A DNA stretch of 12,202 nucleotides from Chrysochromulina parva (taxonomy: Eukaryota > Haptophyta > Prymnesiales > Chrysochromulinaceae). How positions within the stretch are numbered: position 1 is the first letter of the stretch; each line of letters starts with the position of its first letter. A model generated the notes under the pieces. The model did no database searches and was not told the origin of the DNA. It worked only from the letters and a program-made list of their open reading frames with translations. The position numbers were made by a program, and so were the translations under genes. The stretch spans positions 1-12,202 of the forward strand of contig PJAB01001790.1 of the NCBI GenBank assembly GCA_002887195.1, in the 5' to 3' direction. Shown here one piece after another: positions 1 to 7,542 of the stretch.

Positions 1-516
1 AGCCTCAGCCTCAGCCTTTGCTGCCTCGGCCTCTGCGGCCGCTAGTTCGGCAGCCTCAGCCTCAGCCTTTGCTGCCTCGGCCTCTGCGGCCGCTAGTTCG
101 GCAGCCTCAGCCTCAGCCTTCGCTGCCTCGGCCTCTGCGGCCGCAAGTTCGGCAGCCTCAGCCTCAGCCTTTGCTGCCTCGGCCTCTCTGGCCGCTAGTT
201 CGGCAGCCTCAGCCTCAGCCTTCGCAGCCTCGGCCTCTGCGGCCGCTAGTTCGGCAGTCTCAGCCTCACCCTGTGCTGCCTCGGCTTCAGCGGCCGCTAG
301 TTCGGCAGCCTCAGCCTCAGCCTTTGCTGCCTCGGCCTCAGCGGCCGCTAGTTCGGCAGCCTCAGCCTCAGCCTTTGCTGCCTCGGCCTCTGCGGCCACT
401 AGTTCGGCAGCCTCAGCCTCAGCCTTCGCTGCCTCGGCCTCTGCGGCCGCATGTTCGGCAGCCTCAGCCTCAGCCTTTGCTGCCTCGGCCTCAGCGGCCG
501 CTAGTTCGGCAGCCTC
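1..516 (-). repeat. 51-bp coding tandem repeat, ten copies, reaching the left edge
   Basis: The TAGTTCGG-type landmark recurs at 43, 94, 145, 196, 247, 298, 349, 400, 451 and 502, an exact 51-bp period with only point differences. Read on the minus strand in the frame of the EF-hand gene each unit gives 17 residues of the form AELAAAEAEAAKAEAEA. Variants include a unit with Arg (about 190) and one with Gln-Gly and Thr (about 258-275). The unit length keeps frame, so copy number can change without breaking the protein. The array probably continues past the window. Confidence 0.95.
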
Positions 517-1776
517 ATCGTTGAGCTCGTCGAGATTGGCCTGCAGTTTGACGGCCAGATCGAAATCGTCATCGTCGACCGCCGCTTGGAGTTGCTTCTC
601 CAAGAAATTTTTCTGCAGCTGCAGCTTCGCCGTGTGCTCCATCATCGCGTCTCGCGAGGCGTCTGTCGGTGGCGGCGGCGCTGTTGGCGGCGCTGGTGGC
701 GGGGCTGTTGGCGGCGATGTTGATGGCGGAGCTGCTGATGGCGATGGTGCGGCAGCGTTGTCTTCTGGCAACGCTGTTGCCGCCGTGGACGTCGATGGCT
801 GTGCTGTGTCTGCCATGGCGTCGCGATTCGCACGCTTCTCCTGCATGGCAGACACGGCGAGAATGGCGAGTCGTTTGCTGCGGACTTGTTCCTGAATCTT
901 GAGGCTCGCCTGCAATTTTCGATTCGCGCTGATGATCTCCATCATCGCATCCATGTCATCGGGCGTCGAGGCCAACACTTGTTCCAGGCGAGAGGCCTCT
1001 TGCATCTTTCGATTCATCTCCTCGATCTCCTGACGCGCCTCTCGGTCATCGGGCGCCGAGGCGAAGAGAGCTCTGCGCTGAGCACGCCCAACCGAACTCT
1101 CGGCCGAGAAAGGCGATCCCGATGTGAACGAGAAAGGAGAATTCTCCTTGGTTGCGGGCGCCGCTGATGGGAATGAAGGCGATCTGGCGACAAATGGCGA
1201 CCCCGCTGATGACGACGTGGCCGAGAGAGGCGAGGTCACTTTGGTGAGCGCCGAGGTGAGCGCAGCTTCGCCGCCCTTCTTCTTCTGGAGAGTCACCACC
1301 TTAAACGTCTCGTACAGTGCGCCGCCGACGCCGCCGCGCCCCTTGTGCTTGTCATACGGCTTCGGCGGCTCGCCGTCCACAGGCGGCGCCACCGACGCCT
1401 CCGCCTCTACCGCCATGTCGGACCGCCTCGCGAGCATCTCCAGCTCGCAGCAGAGCTTGCCAAACTCCTGGAGATCGAGAGCGCCGCTGCCGTCCTCATC
1501 GAAACGCTGGAATGCCGCCTGATACTCGGTGGTTGGCGTCTTTCCCCCGAGCGTATGCTGAGCTTCGAAGAGGCCTATGATGCCACGCACCTCCTCGAAG
1601 CTCAGCGTGCCATCATTGTTCACGTCGAGCTGGGTGAACAGCTTCCAGATTTGTTTGTTGCGGACGAAGTCCTGAATCTTCAGGCTCGCTTGCAGTTTTC
1701 GATTGGCGTACGTGACCTCTTGAAGCGCATCCGCGTCATCGGGCGCCGAGGCGAATCGACCGGGCGTGTGCTGCAT
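1..1776 (-). CDS. EF-hand, UVR-like and Ala/Glu-repeat coiled-coil protein (C-terminus beyond window)
   Basis: Open frame of 592 codons on the minus strand from ATG at 1776, running without a stop off the left edge; an in-frame TGA lies a short way upstream, so this is the first ATG. Residues 51-62 (DVNNDGTLSFEE) and 93-104 (DEDGSGALDLQE) are two canonical EF-hand calcium loops with D at positions 1 and E at 12. A Ser/Pro-rich stretch follows (about 175-230, repeated SPF), then a helical module, a Pro-rich linker (about 343-372), and a UVR-like helical hairpin around 391-425 (VDDDDFDLAVKLQANLDEL). From about 423 onward it is a 17-residue Ala/Glu repeat. A 23-residue module occurs three times (13-35, 243-265, 273-295). 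No signal peptide or membrane segment is seen. I infer a cytosolic calcium-responsive scaffold or cytoskeletal protein; the exact family is not recognised. It diverges from the gene at 1972. Confidence 0.85.
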   Translation of the reverse strand, partial: MQHTPGRFASAPDDADALQEVTYANRKLQASLKIQDFVRNKQIWKLFTQLDVNNDGTLSFEEVRGIIGLFEAQHTLGGKTPTTEYQAAFQRFDEDGSGALDLQEFGKLCCELEMLARRSDMAVEAEASVAPPVDGEPPKPYDKHKGRGGVGGALYETFKVVTLQKKKGGEAALTSALTKVTSPLSATSSSAGSPFVARSPSFPSAAPATKENSPFSFTSGSPFSAESSVGRAQRRALFASAPDDREARQEIEEMNRKMQEASRLEQVLASTPDDMDAMMEIISANRKLQASLKIQEQVRSKRLAILAVSAMQEKRANRDAMADTAQPSTSTAATALPEDNAAAPSPSAAPPSTSPPTAPPPAPPTAPPPPTDASRDAMMEHTAKLQLQKNFLEKQLQAAVDDDDFDLAVKLQANLDELNDEAAELAAAEAEAAKAEAEAAEHAAAEAEAAKAEAEAAELVAAEAEAAKAEAEAAELAAAEAEAAKAEAEAAELAAAEAEAAQGEAETAELAAAEAEAAKAEAEAAELAAREAEAAKAEAEAAELAAAEAEAAKAEAEAAELAAAEAEAAKAEAEAAELAAAEAEAAKAEAEA

Positions 1777-1971
1777 CCTCGTCGGCAGACACTGGGGCTT
1801 CGCTTTCAACACGTCTCAAGACAAGTCAAGTCAAGTCAACTCGTGAGCCTCAAAAATTTGGATACTTTACAGGATGCTTGAGTGATTCACAGCTTCACAA
1901 TGCGCCCGAACCACTCCCGAACCAGGATTTACCGTTCAACTTAGGCGAAACTGCCGAAGCTATCGGCGAAT
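1777..1971. promoter_or_regulatory. divergent intergenic spacer, presumed shared promoter region
   Basis: These 195 bp separate the start codons of the minus-strand EF-hand gene and the plus-strand glycosyltransferase-like gene, so both 5' regions must lie here unless there are unseen upstream exons. There is no clear TATA box. A pentamer repeat, CAAGT three times in a row, sits at 1822-1836, about 46 bases upstream of the minus-strand ATG, probably in its 5' UTR. Promoter function is inferred from position only. Confidence 0.4.
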
Positions 1972-3366
1972 ATGGCGAGCACCTGCTCCTCGGCTCGTAC
2001 ATGTACCAGGCAGGCCTTCCGCATGCGCACCAAATCTAATGCCGGCGACGGCTGCGTGCTTGCCGTACTGCTCGCCTCGCACGTAAGCTCGAAGAAACGG
2101 CTCCGCTACCTGAGCTTCCTCCTCAACTCAATCGCCGAGCAGGTTGAGCAGGTTGAGGGCCTTTACGTGTCGTGGTACGCCATCGACGAGGCGCTCGCAT
2201 GCGCGACGCAAGAGCTATTGTCAAGGACTGTGCTGCCACTGCGCGTCCGGACGATGCGCCAAGCACGGCGCCTCTCACAGTACCAGCACTTCCGCAAGGC
2301 ACTGACGGCCTTTGAACGTGACCGCGGTGGCAACTCACCCGTACCGGCGTGGCTGCTGTTCACCGATGACGACGACTTGTGGCACCCGCAACGTGTGCGC
2401 CTCACACGGCGCGCGTGCTCCGCCGTCACGGCTTCCGGACCATCAGCCGCCCGTTCTGAGGTCTGCGCACTCTCGTTTGGAGTGTACGCTTACCCTCTGG
2501 ACGAGGCGGCGCGGGAGGCAAAAGGGCCCGCCGATGTGGACCGCCTGATCGCCTCACGACAGGTGGGTCTCTGGCTGGGCAGCAGCGAAATCTTCCAGTA
2601 CGCGGTTCGGCCTGCCTTCTTGGCACGTTTCCTGTGTGAAACTCCCGCTGCGGTGCTTGCACACTCGCTTTGCGACGTGCGTTACGCACAATGGATGCGT
2701 CAGCAAAACGCTGCGGCTGTCCTCGACCTCGATCAGGTTACGATGCCTCTGGCCTGCGGAGAGGGATGTGCGCAGAGCGTACGCAGCGAGGCCGTGTCAC
2801 AAGAGTGGATCTCGCAGCACTGGCACTACTTTTACCGCAACCAGCGACAGGCGAGCACAGCGAGCTATCTGGGCGATCTCGAGGATCTTCGATCTCACCA
2901 GGCAGAGCTGCAGAGCCGCGGAACATGCAAGGAGCCCGCGAACGAAGCCTTCGAGCGCGCGTCAACGGGCAACGGGCCGGGCGCCGCCGATCGCGCAGCG
3001 GCACGCCGAGTGCTCGACTCCTTTGGTCCGGCGGGCACGGCCTCTGGAGTGTGCGAGGACGAGGCCACTCTGCTCGAGATGCTCAGCCGGCTTCGTCACC
3101 ACGCAGAGCTTGCGGTCATGCTCTGCTTGCACTTCCGCAATGCCGCCGAGCTCGCGCGTGAGATTGCCCGGGACGCCGACGCATGTGCCGACGGCTCCTC
3201 AGAGGGCCTCGCCGTGGGCGTCGATGCACCAGCTCTGGCCCAACGGCTCAACATGCGGCTCAAGAGCGAGCAAGAGCGTTTCGTCGACGAGGCGCTCGAG
3301 CGCTTCGAGCACGCAGCACGGCGAGACACGCTACCGTTGGGTACCGTGCAGCAGTGCTTGGCTTGA
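1972..3366 (+). CDS. GT-A fold, family-2-like glycosyltransferase-like protein
   Basis: Single uninterrupted frame of 464 residues. The ATG has A at -3 and G at +4, a strong eukaryotic start context. Residues about 28-60 look like the first strand and helix of a GT-A Rossmann fold (CVLAVLLASHV, then RLRYLSFLLNSIAEQ), as in family 2 enzymes. Residues 127-139 read WLLFTDDDDLWHP, matching the family pattern of hydrophobic strand, acidic DxD metal/nucleotide-sugar site, then a WHP-type turn. The segment RLSQYQHFRKAL just before it is like the region preceding the DxD in many related proteins. The C-terminal third (from about 300) is helical and charged and not recognised. No signal peptide or transmembrane helix is evident, so a Golgi role is not supported by the sequence. 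Donor and acceptor sugars are unknown. A small in-frame duplication (EQVEQVE) lies near residue 56. The stop is 84 bp before the HIRA ATG. Confidence 0.75.
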   Translation: MASTCSSARTCTRQAFRMRTKSNAGDGCVLAVLLASHVSSKKRLRYLSFLLNSIAEQVEQVEGLYVSWYAIDEALACATQELLSRTVLPLRVRTMRQARRLSQYQHFRKALTAFERDRGGNSPVPAWLLFTDDDDLWHPQRVRLTRRACSAVTASGPSAARSEVCALSFGVYAYPLDEAAREAKGPADVDRLIASRQVGLWLGSSEIFQYAVRPAFLARFLCETPAAVLAHSLCDVRYAQWMRQQNAAAVLDLDQVTMPLACGEGCAQSVRSEAVSQEWISQHWHYFYRNQRQASTASYLGDLEDLRSHQAELQSRGTCKEPANEAFERASTGNGPGAADRAAARRVLDSFGPAGTASGVCEDEATLLEMLSRLRHHAELAVMLCLHFRNAAELAREIARDADACADGSSEGLAVGVDAPALAQRLNMRLKSEQERFVDEALERFEHAARRDTLPLGTVQQCLA

Positions 3367-3400
3367 ACCTTAGATAACACTGTGTGAACCGAAGAAGGCG

Positions 3401-3409
3401 ATGGTGTGA
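3401..3409 (+). other. minimal upstream ORF (ATG-GTG-stop) before HIRA
   Basis: ATGGTGTGA lies 41 bases before the proposed HIRA start, in the only 84 bp between the preceding gene's stop and HIRA. If the transcript starts upstream of it, this two-codon uORF could reduce HIRA translation. Whether it is in the mRNA is unknown. Confidence 0.3.
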
Positions 3410-3450
3410 AAAACTTTTCCTCGAGAACCGCGAAGCCGACGTGCCAACAC

Positions 3451-6400
3451 ATGGTGGCGGTGTCAAAACCAGGTTGGGTATCGCACGACGAGAAGCCCAT
3501 TACCTCCATTGACGTGCACCCGGACGGTACACGCTTCGTCACCTCGGGCAACGATGGGAAAGTAAAGCTCTGGGCGATGCGCCCGTGCACCGACGAGGCG
3601 GCGGAGAAAGATGGCTCGGTACGGCTTCTGGCGACGCTCGAGGGACACTTCGGCGCGGTCAATTGCGCGCGCTGGTCTCCCGACGGTCGCGCCATCGCAT
3701 CCTGCTCGGACGATCACACCGTGATACTCTGGCGGCTCGCAGCCGCTGGCGAGCGCGGAGGGGCACATGCCTTTGGGTCGGCAGCACCTGCCAATGTGGA
3801 AAAGTGGCGGTGCGCAGCGACACTGCGCGGCCACAGCGGCGACGTGGTGGGTGTCGCGTGGTCGCCCGACTCGTCACGCGTCGCCTCCGTCTCGCTCGAC
3901 AACGAGGTGCGGGTGTGGGAAGCCGCCGCCGCCATCGAGCCGGCTGCTGGGGCCTCTGGCGCCGTCTCTCAGCCACTCGTCGCAGTGCTTCGGGGCCATC
4001 GCGCGTGGGCCAAGGGGGTCGCGTGGGACCCGATCGGCCGATACATCGCCTCGCAGGGCGATGACCGCTCCGTACTCCTCTGGTCGACTAGCGACTGGAC
4101 GTTGGTGCGCCGGGTAGAGGCGCCCTTCCAGAGAGCGACCGAGAAGACTCTGTTCCGACGTCCTGGTTGGTCACCGGACGGTAGCTTCCTATGCTGCCCG
4201 CATGCCTTCAAGCGGCCGGAGCACATTGCCGTGGTGCTCCGCCGTCCGGTGGGCTAGCCTGCGCACCCTCTCTCGCCCAGCAGCGAATGTACGCCGGCTG
4301 CACACCCTGACACGTAACTGCCGCGTCTTGCCCGCAGGCGATCGCGACCGATGAGTTTTCCGAAGAGTGCGACTTTGTGGGCCACACCGACCCCGTCGCA
4401 TGCGCCGCTTTCAATCCCAAAATCTTCCGCCACGCCACAACAGCCGCTGCCGCCGCCGGCGACGCCAGCAACGGCGGCAGCCACGGCGCCGGCGGCAGTG
4501 TGTACACGTGCTGCGCCCTCGGCGGCCAGGACGCAATCCTCTCGATCTGGGTGACCGCCTCACCGAAGGCACTCGTAGTGGTGCGTGGAGTCTTCGAACA
4601 GGACATACTTGATGTCGCGTGGACTCCCGACGGGTACTGTCTCCTCGCGTGCTCAATGGATGGATCTATCGCGGCCATTCGTCTCTCCCCAGGGGAGGTG
4701 CGAGCTCGCCCCACGAGCCTTCCCCCACACGCTCTCCCCCACGCGCCCACGTGCCATCTCCCCCACGCCGCCCCCCACGCCCACGAGCCCTCGCACGGGG
4801 CGCTGCGCCGAGCACGAGCACACATGCGCCTCGCGTTCTCTCGCAATCTCCCACGCTCTCCCACGCTCTCCCGCGATCTCCCGCGATCTCCCGCGTTCCG
4901 TGCATGCATTCGACTCCCTTCCTCATGCGCGCGTACGCCTCTCGATCTCCCCTCTGTCTGCGTAGCTGGGCGTACCCATCAGCGCCACCGAGCATCGCTC
5001 ACGCCTCACGCAACTCTACGGTGACACCTTCCAGGCACCTCGCCCGCCATCCACCCTTGTCGAATCGACGGAACTGCTTGCTCTCGAGCGGCAGCGTGCC
5101 GCCGCCGCCGCGGCCGCCAGTGCCGCCGCGGCCGCCGCTTCAGCCGCCGCCGCGGCCTCATCGCCCAGTGGCACAGTGCGCGGTGGCGGCAGCGGCGGTG
5201 CGGGAGAATCCCCTGGGAGTGCCTCGCGGGAGCTCAGTGCCAAGGAAGTGCTCGCGCTGCAAAAAGAGCGGCGCGACGCCAACGGGCGGCGGCGGCTCAT
5301 GCCCGTGCCCGACCAGCCCGTGCCCGACCAGCCCGGCGCATCCGTGATGCCGCTCGCATCATCCGCTCACGCTCACGCTCCGGCTCCCACTTCCGCGCCG
5401 CTTCCGCCGGTCGCCCTGCCGCCCGGGTTCGCCCTGCCGCCCGGGTTTTCCCTGCCGCCCTTGCCGGCACCGACGGATCCGCAACCGCGAGTGCCTCCAC
5501 CGGGCGTATCGGAAGCAATCTCAGGAGCGTTCTCGGGCGGAATCTCGGGAGGAATCTCGGGAGGAATCTCGGGAGGAATCTCGGGAGCGTTCTCGGGCGT
5601 CCCCTCACCCACCGCCGCCGCGGCGGCGGCGGCGGCCGCCGCCGCTGCAGCCGCACACTTTGGCACGCACGGCATGCATCCCAACGGCGCGAATGGCGCG
5701 TCAGCTGCATCCCCTGCCGCCTCTGCGAGCGCCTTTGCCGCCGCTTACGCGGCCGCGGCGGCCGCGAGCTCGGCTGGCGCCACCGGTACGGCGCTTACCG
5801 GGGCCAATTCCCTCGCCAACGCTCGGATGCTTCAGCCACCGGGCGCTCCGATGACGGGTGGAGCCCTTGCCAAGCGACCCGGCGGCGGAGGAGGAGGCGG
5901 CGGCGGCGGCGGTGGGGCGGCTGCAGCGAGTAAGCGCGCGAAAGTGGGCGGTGGGGCGGGAACGGGGAAGCCCAGCAGCGCCGTGGTGGGCGCTGGGGAG
6001 GCCGGTACGGCGGCAGCGGCGATGGCGGCGGCGGCCGCTGCGACGGCCTCAGCCGCCGCCAGTCGCCATCTGTCGACCGGTCCCGCCCTCATCTTCACAC
6101 CCGCGCCAGTGCCAGAGGGTCCTATGGCCCTCGAGTTATCCGAAGCGCACCATCCGGCCGCCGTCAGTGACGGCACGACGGTCGGCGGTCGCAGCGGGCA
6201 CGTCCGGTCGCAACGAGCTCCGGTGATCCTCGAGGCTGCGCTCCCCGCTAGCAGCCGGCGCGGCCTCGGGTTAGGCGGCGGCGGCGGCGGCAGCGGCGGC
6301 CGCAGCGAGCACGTCGGCGTTCAGACGATGCTCACGTGCTCGCGCGCGGGCGAGGTGCTCTGGACTTCTGTGCTGCCCATCCGCTCCGTGCTCCTCGCCG

Positions 6401-7542
6401 GCAATTCGTCTTTCTCTGCCGTCGGAGGCGCCGACCATTCGGTCACCGTCTTCACACCTGCGGGGCGCCGTGCCCTCCCATCTCTCCGTCCTTGTGCAGC
6501 GGGGCTCGCAGCCCTAGTGGCGGATCACTCTCACTCCCTCCTCGTCGTCGGCGCCGCTGGCGACGTGCTTGTATGGTGCGGCTTACCCCAGCAGCCGCGC
6601 TGCACCCTGCGCTGCTCCGCGGCGGCGCTCGTTGAGCCCAGCAACGACGCGGGCGACCCCACCGCTCAACTCGGCGCCTTCGCGGCCGGCGCGCCGAATG
6701 TCAGCGGCGGCAGCGGCGGCAGTGGCAGCGGCGGCGGCGGCAGTGGCAGCGGCGGCGGTGGCAGCGGCGGCGGTGGCAGCGGCGCTGCGCGTCTGCTCGG
6801 TGCGTACCTGCTGCCCAACGGCCAGCCGGTGCTACTGCTGCCGCACGGTGCGTTCACGTACTCCCCAACAATGCAGGCCTGGCTCGCCCTGGGTGATGAG
6901 GCTTTCGGCGCCTCGGAGTATCGCTCGTCACTGCCTTCAACCTTCGGCCCTGGAGGAAGCGCCGTAATGGGCGGATGCGCCGTGATGGGCGGAAGCGCCG
7001 TGATGGGCGGAAGCGCCGCCTCAGACTCATTAGCCGCGCTGCAGCAGCACCATGCCTCCGCGAGCGGTCGACACGAGACGTCGGCCGCGCGGCTGGCGGC
7101 CTCGCTCGCGGCCATCCCTCCTGACGAGCAGCGCCTCGTCTCCTTCGCACACCTCGAGCACCAGCTGGCCGCCTGCCGTGAGATTCGTCAGCCAGCCGAG
7201 TACTCGGCGTGGCTGCGCGTGTATGCGCACGCGCTCGCCGACAAGGGCGGCCAGCTCGCGGAACGCCAGGTGCGCGAGCTCTGTGATGAGCTGCTCGGGC
7301 CGCTCGACCAGCCCAGCCTCTCTTCACATTCACAGCCCAGCCTCGACGGCGCGCCGACCGCCGCCCATACACCGGCCGCTGAGATGGCCGAGACGGCGCC
7401 TCTCGCGTGGCAGCCTGGTGTACTCGGGCTGTGCAAGCGAATGCTGCTCCGCGAAGTCGTGCTGCCCGAGCTCACGACCAACCGCGCGCTGCAGCGCATT
7501 CTCACTGAGTACCTGGACCAACTCGGCGGTGTGACGGTCTGA
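3451..7542 (+). CDS. HIRA: HIRA histone chaperone, three exons: 3451-4248, 4338-4697, 4966-7542
   Basis: Joining the exons gives 1244 residues (human HIRA is about 1017). HIRA scaffolds the complex that deposits H3.3-H4 independently of replication in the nucleus. Exon 1 encodes WD40 blades ending near residues 41, 94, 156 and 211 (VKLW, ILW, VRVW, LLW), with HIRA-specific stretches such as WDPIGRYIASQGDDRS. Exon 2 completes the propeller (FVGH, FNPKIF, LACSMDGS). Residues about 475-500 match the ASF1-binding B domain, ending in NGRRRLMPV. Residues about 773-1045 are the Hira domain, including GRRALPSL and EYRSSLPS. Residues 1109-1244 match the conserved C-terminal region (LEHQLAACREI, ELCDELLGPL, LCKRMLLREVVLPEL). 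KRAKV at 709-713 is a possible nuclear signal. ATG 3451 gives MVAVSKPGWVSH, the normal family N-terminus. The middle is expanded by Ala, Gly and Pro tracts. Identity is very secure; exact splice sites fairly so. Confidence 0.95.
4249..4337 (+). other. HIRA: HIRA intron 1 (89 nt, GT-AG, phase 0)
   Basis: The reading frame hits TAG at 4255, yet the next HIRA segment (DFVGHTDP) lies in another frame just downstream. Splicing CCG|GTGGGC to CCCGCAG|GCGATC restores it, giving LRRP-AIATDEFSEECDFVGH, which aligns with the family's linker to blade 6. CTGAC at about 4308 is a plausible branch site, followed by a pyrimidine-biased tract. Confidence 0.85.
4698..4965 (+). other. HIRA: HIRA intron 2 (268 nt, GT-AG, phase 0)
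   Basis: Donor GGGGAG|GTGCGA and acceptor TCTGCGTAG|CTGGGC join residues SPGE to LGVPIS, matching DELGDPLS of human HIRA. The intron is strongly C/T-rich, with many CCCCCA and CTCTCCC runs. Retention would continue the frame only to a stop near 5022. A pyrimidine-rich tract (CTCCCCTCTGTCTG) precedes the acceptor. Confidence 0.88.
4831..4890 (+). repeat. 10-bp tandem repeat inside HIRA intron 2
   Basis: Six consecutive 10-base blocks share the pattern YCRCNNTCTC: two copies of CCACGCTCTC and two of CCGCGATCTC are exact, with TCGCGTTCTC and TCGCAATCTC before them. A seventh, degraded block (CCGCGTTCCG) follows. Length changes here would be tolerated because the tract is intronic. Confidence 0.85.
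5098..5162 (+). repeat. HIRA: poly-alanine coding tract 1 in HIRA
   Basis: GCC/GCG/GCT codons encode an Ala-rich stretch interrupted by single Ser residues, located between the propeller and the ASF1-binding B domain. Human HIRA has a Gln-rich stretch at the same place, so low complexity here is a shared property even though the residue differs. Confidence 0.85.
5521..5600 (+). repeat. HIRA: 12-bp repeat encoding Gly-Ile-Ser-Gly units in HIRA
   Basis: GGAATCTCGGGA-type units recur four times and encode GISG four times. They are flanked on both sides by near-identical GAGCGTTCTCGGGCG, encoding GAFSG. The symmetry suggests expansion by slippage within the disordered linker after the B domain. 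Confidence 0.85.
5614..5655 (+). repeat. HIRA: run of 14 alanine codons in HIRA
   Basis: Fourteen consecutive Ala codons, including five GCG in a row, immediately after the GISG repeat. Another Ala-rich stretch follows at about 5728-5775. No role beyond a flexible or helical linker can be assigned. Confidence 0.9.
5881..5916 (+). repeat. HIRA: run of 12 glycine codons in HIRA
   Basis: Twelve consecutive Gly codons, followed by Ala-Ala-Ala-Ala-Ser and the basic KRAKV cluster (5932-5946), a candidate nuclear localisation signal exposed in a flexible linker. Confidence 0.9.
6703..6783 (+). repeat. HIRA: 27-residue Gly/Ser-only linker inside the Hira domain
   Basis: Residues 966-992 consist only of Ser and Gly, including GGGGS-type units. 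Conserved Hira-domain sequence lies on both sides: LVVGAAGDVLVWCG before and LLGAYLLPNGQPVLLL after. It therefore interrupts a folded domain, presumably in a surface loop. Confidence 0.9.
6961..7014 (+). repeat. HIRA: 18-bp repeat, three copies, encoding AVMGG(C/S)
   Basis: Three in-frame 18-base units; the second and third are identical and the first differs at two positions (GTA for GTG, TGC for AGC). They lie just after the conserved EYRSSLPS motif, in the linker to the C-terminal region. Confidence 0.9.

Noticed and set aside
1..516. Possible CRISPR-like array
   Set aside because: Units are contiguous, in frame and lack unique spacers; the setting is eukaryotic coding DNA.
18..524. Plus-strand open frame rich in Pro-Gln and Arg-Pro-Leu
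   Set aside because: It is the complement of the Ala/Glu repeat; any 51-bp array without stops is open on both strands. The minus-strand frame continues into EF-hands, so it is the real one.
1345..1881. Plus-strand frame of 178 codons over the EF-hand region
   Set aside because: It is antisense to two well-formed EF-hand loops and shows no family resemblance.
3406..3450. Upstream extension of HIRA from GTG at 3406
   Set aside because: GTG is not a normal eukaryotic start, and ATG 3451 gives the N-terminus expected for HIRA.
4698..5024. Continuation of HIRA exon 2 as coding sequence
   Set aside because: The translated stretch is Pro/Arg/His low complexity and terminates; splicing it out restores conserved HIRA sequence in frame.
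5297..5710. Minus-strand Arg-rich and poly-Ala frames over HIRA exon 3
   Set aside because: They are shadows of GC-rich coding repeats; the plus strand carries recognisable HIRA domains on both sides.
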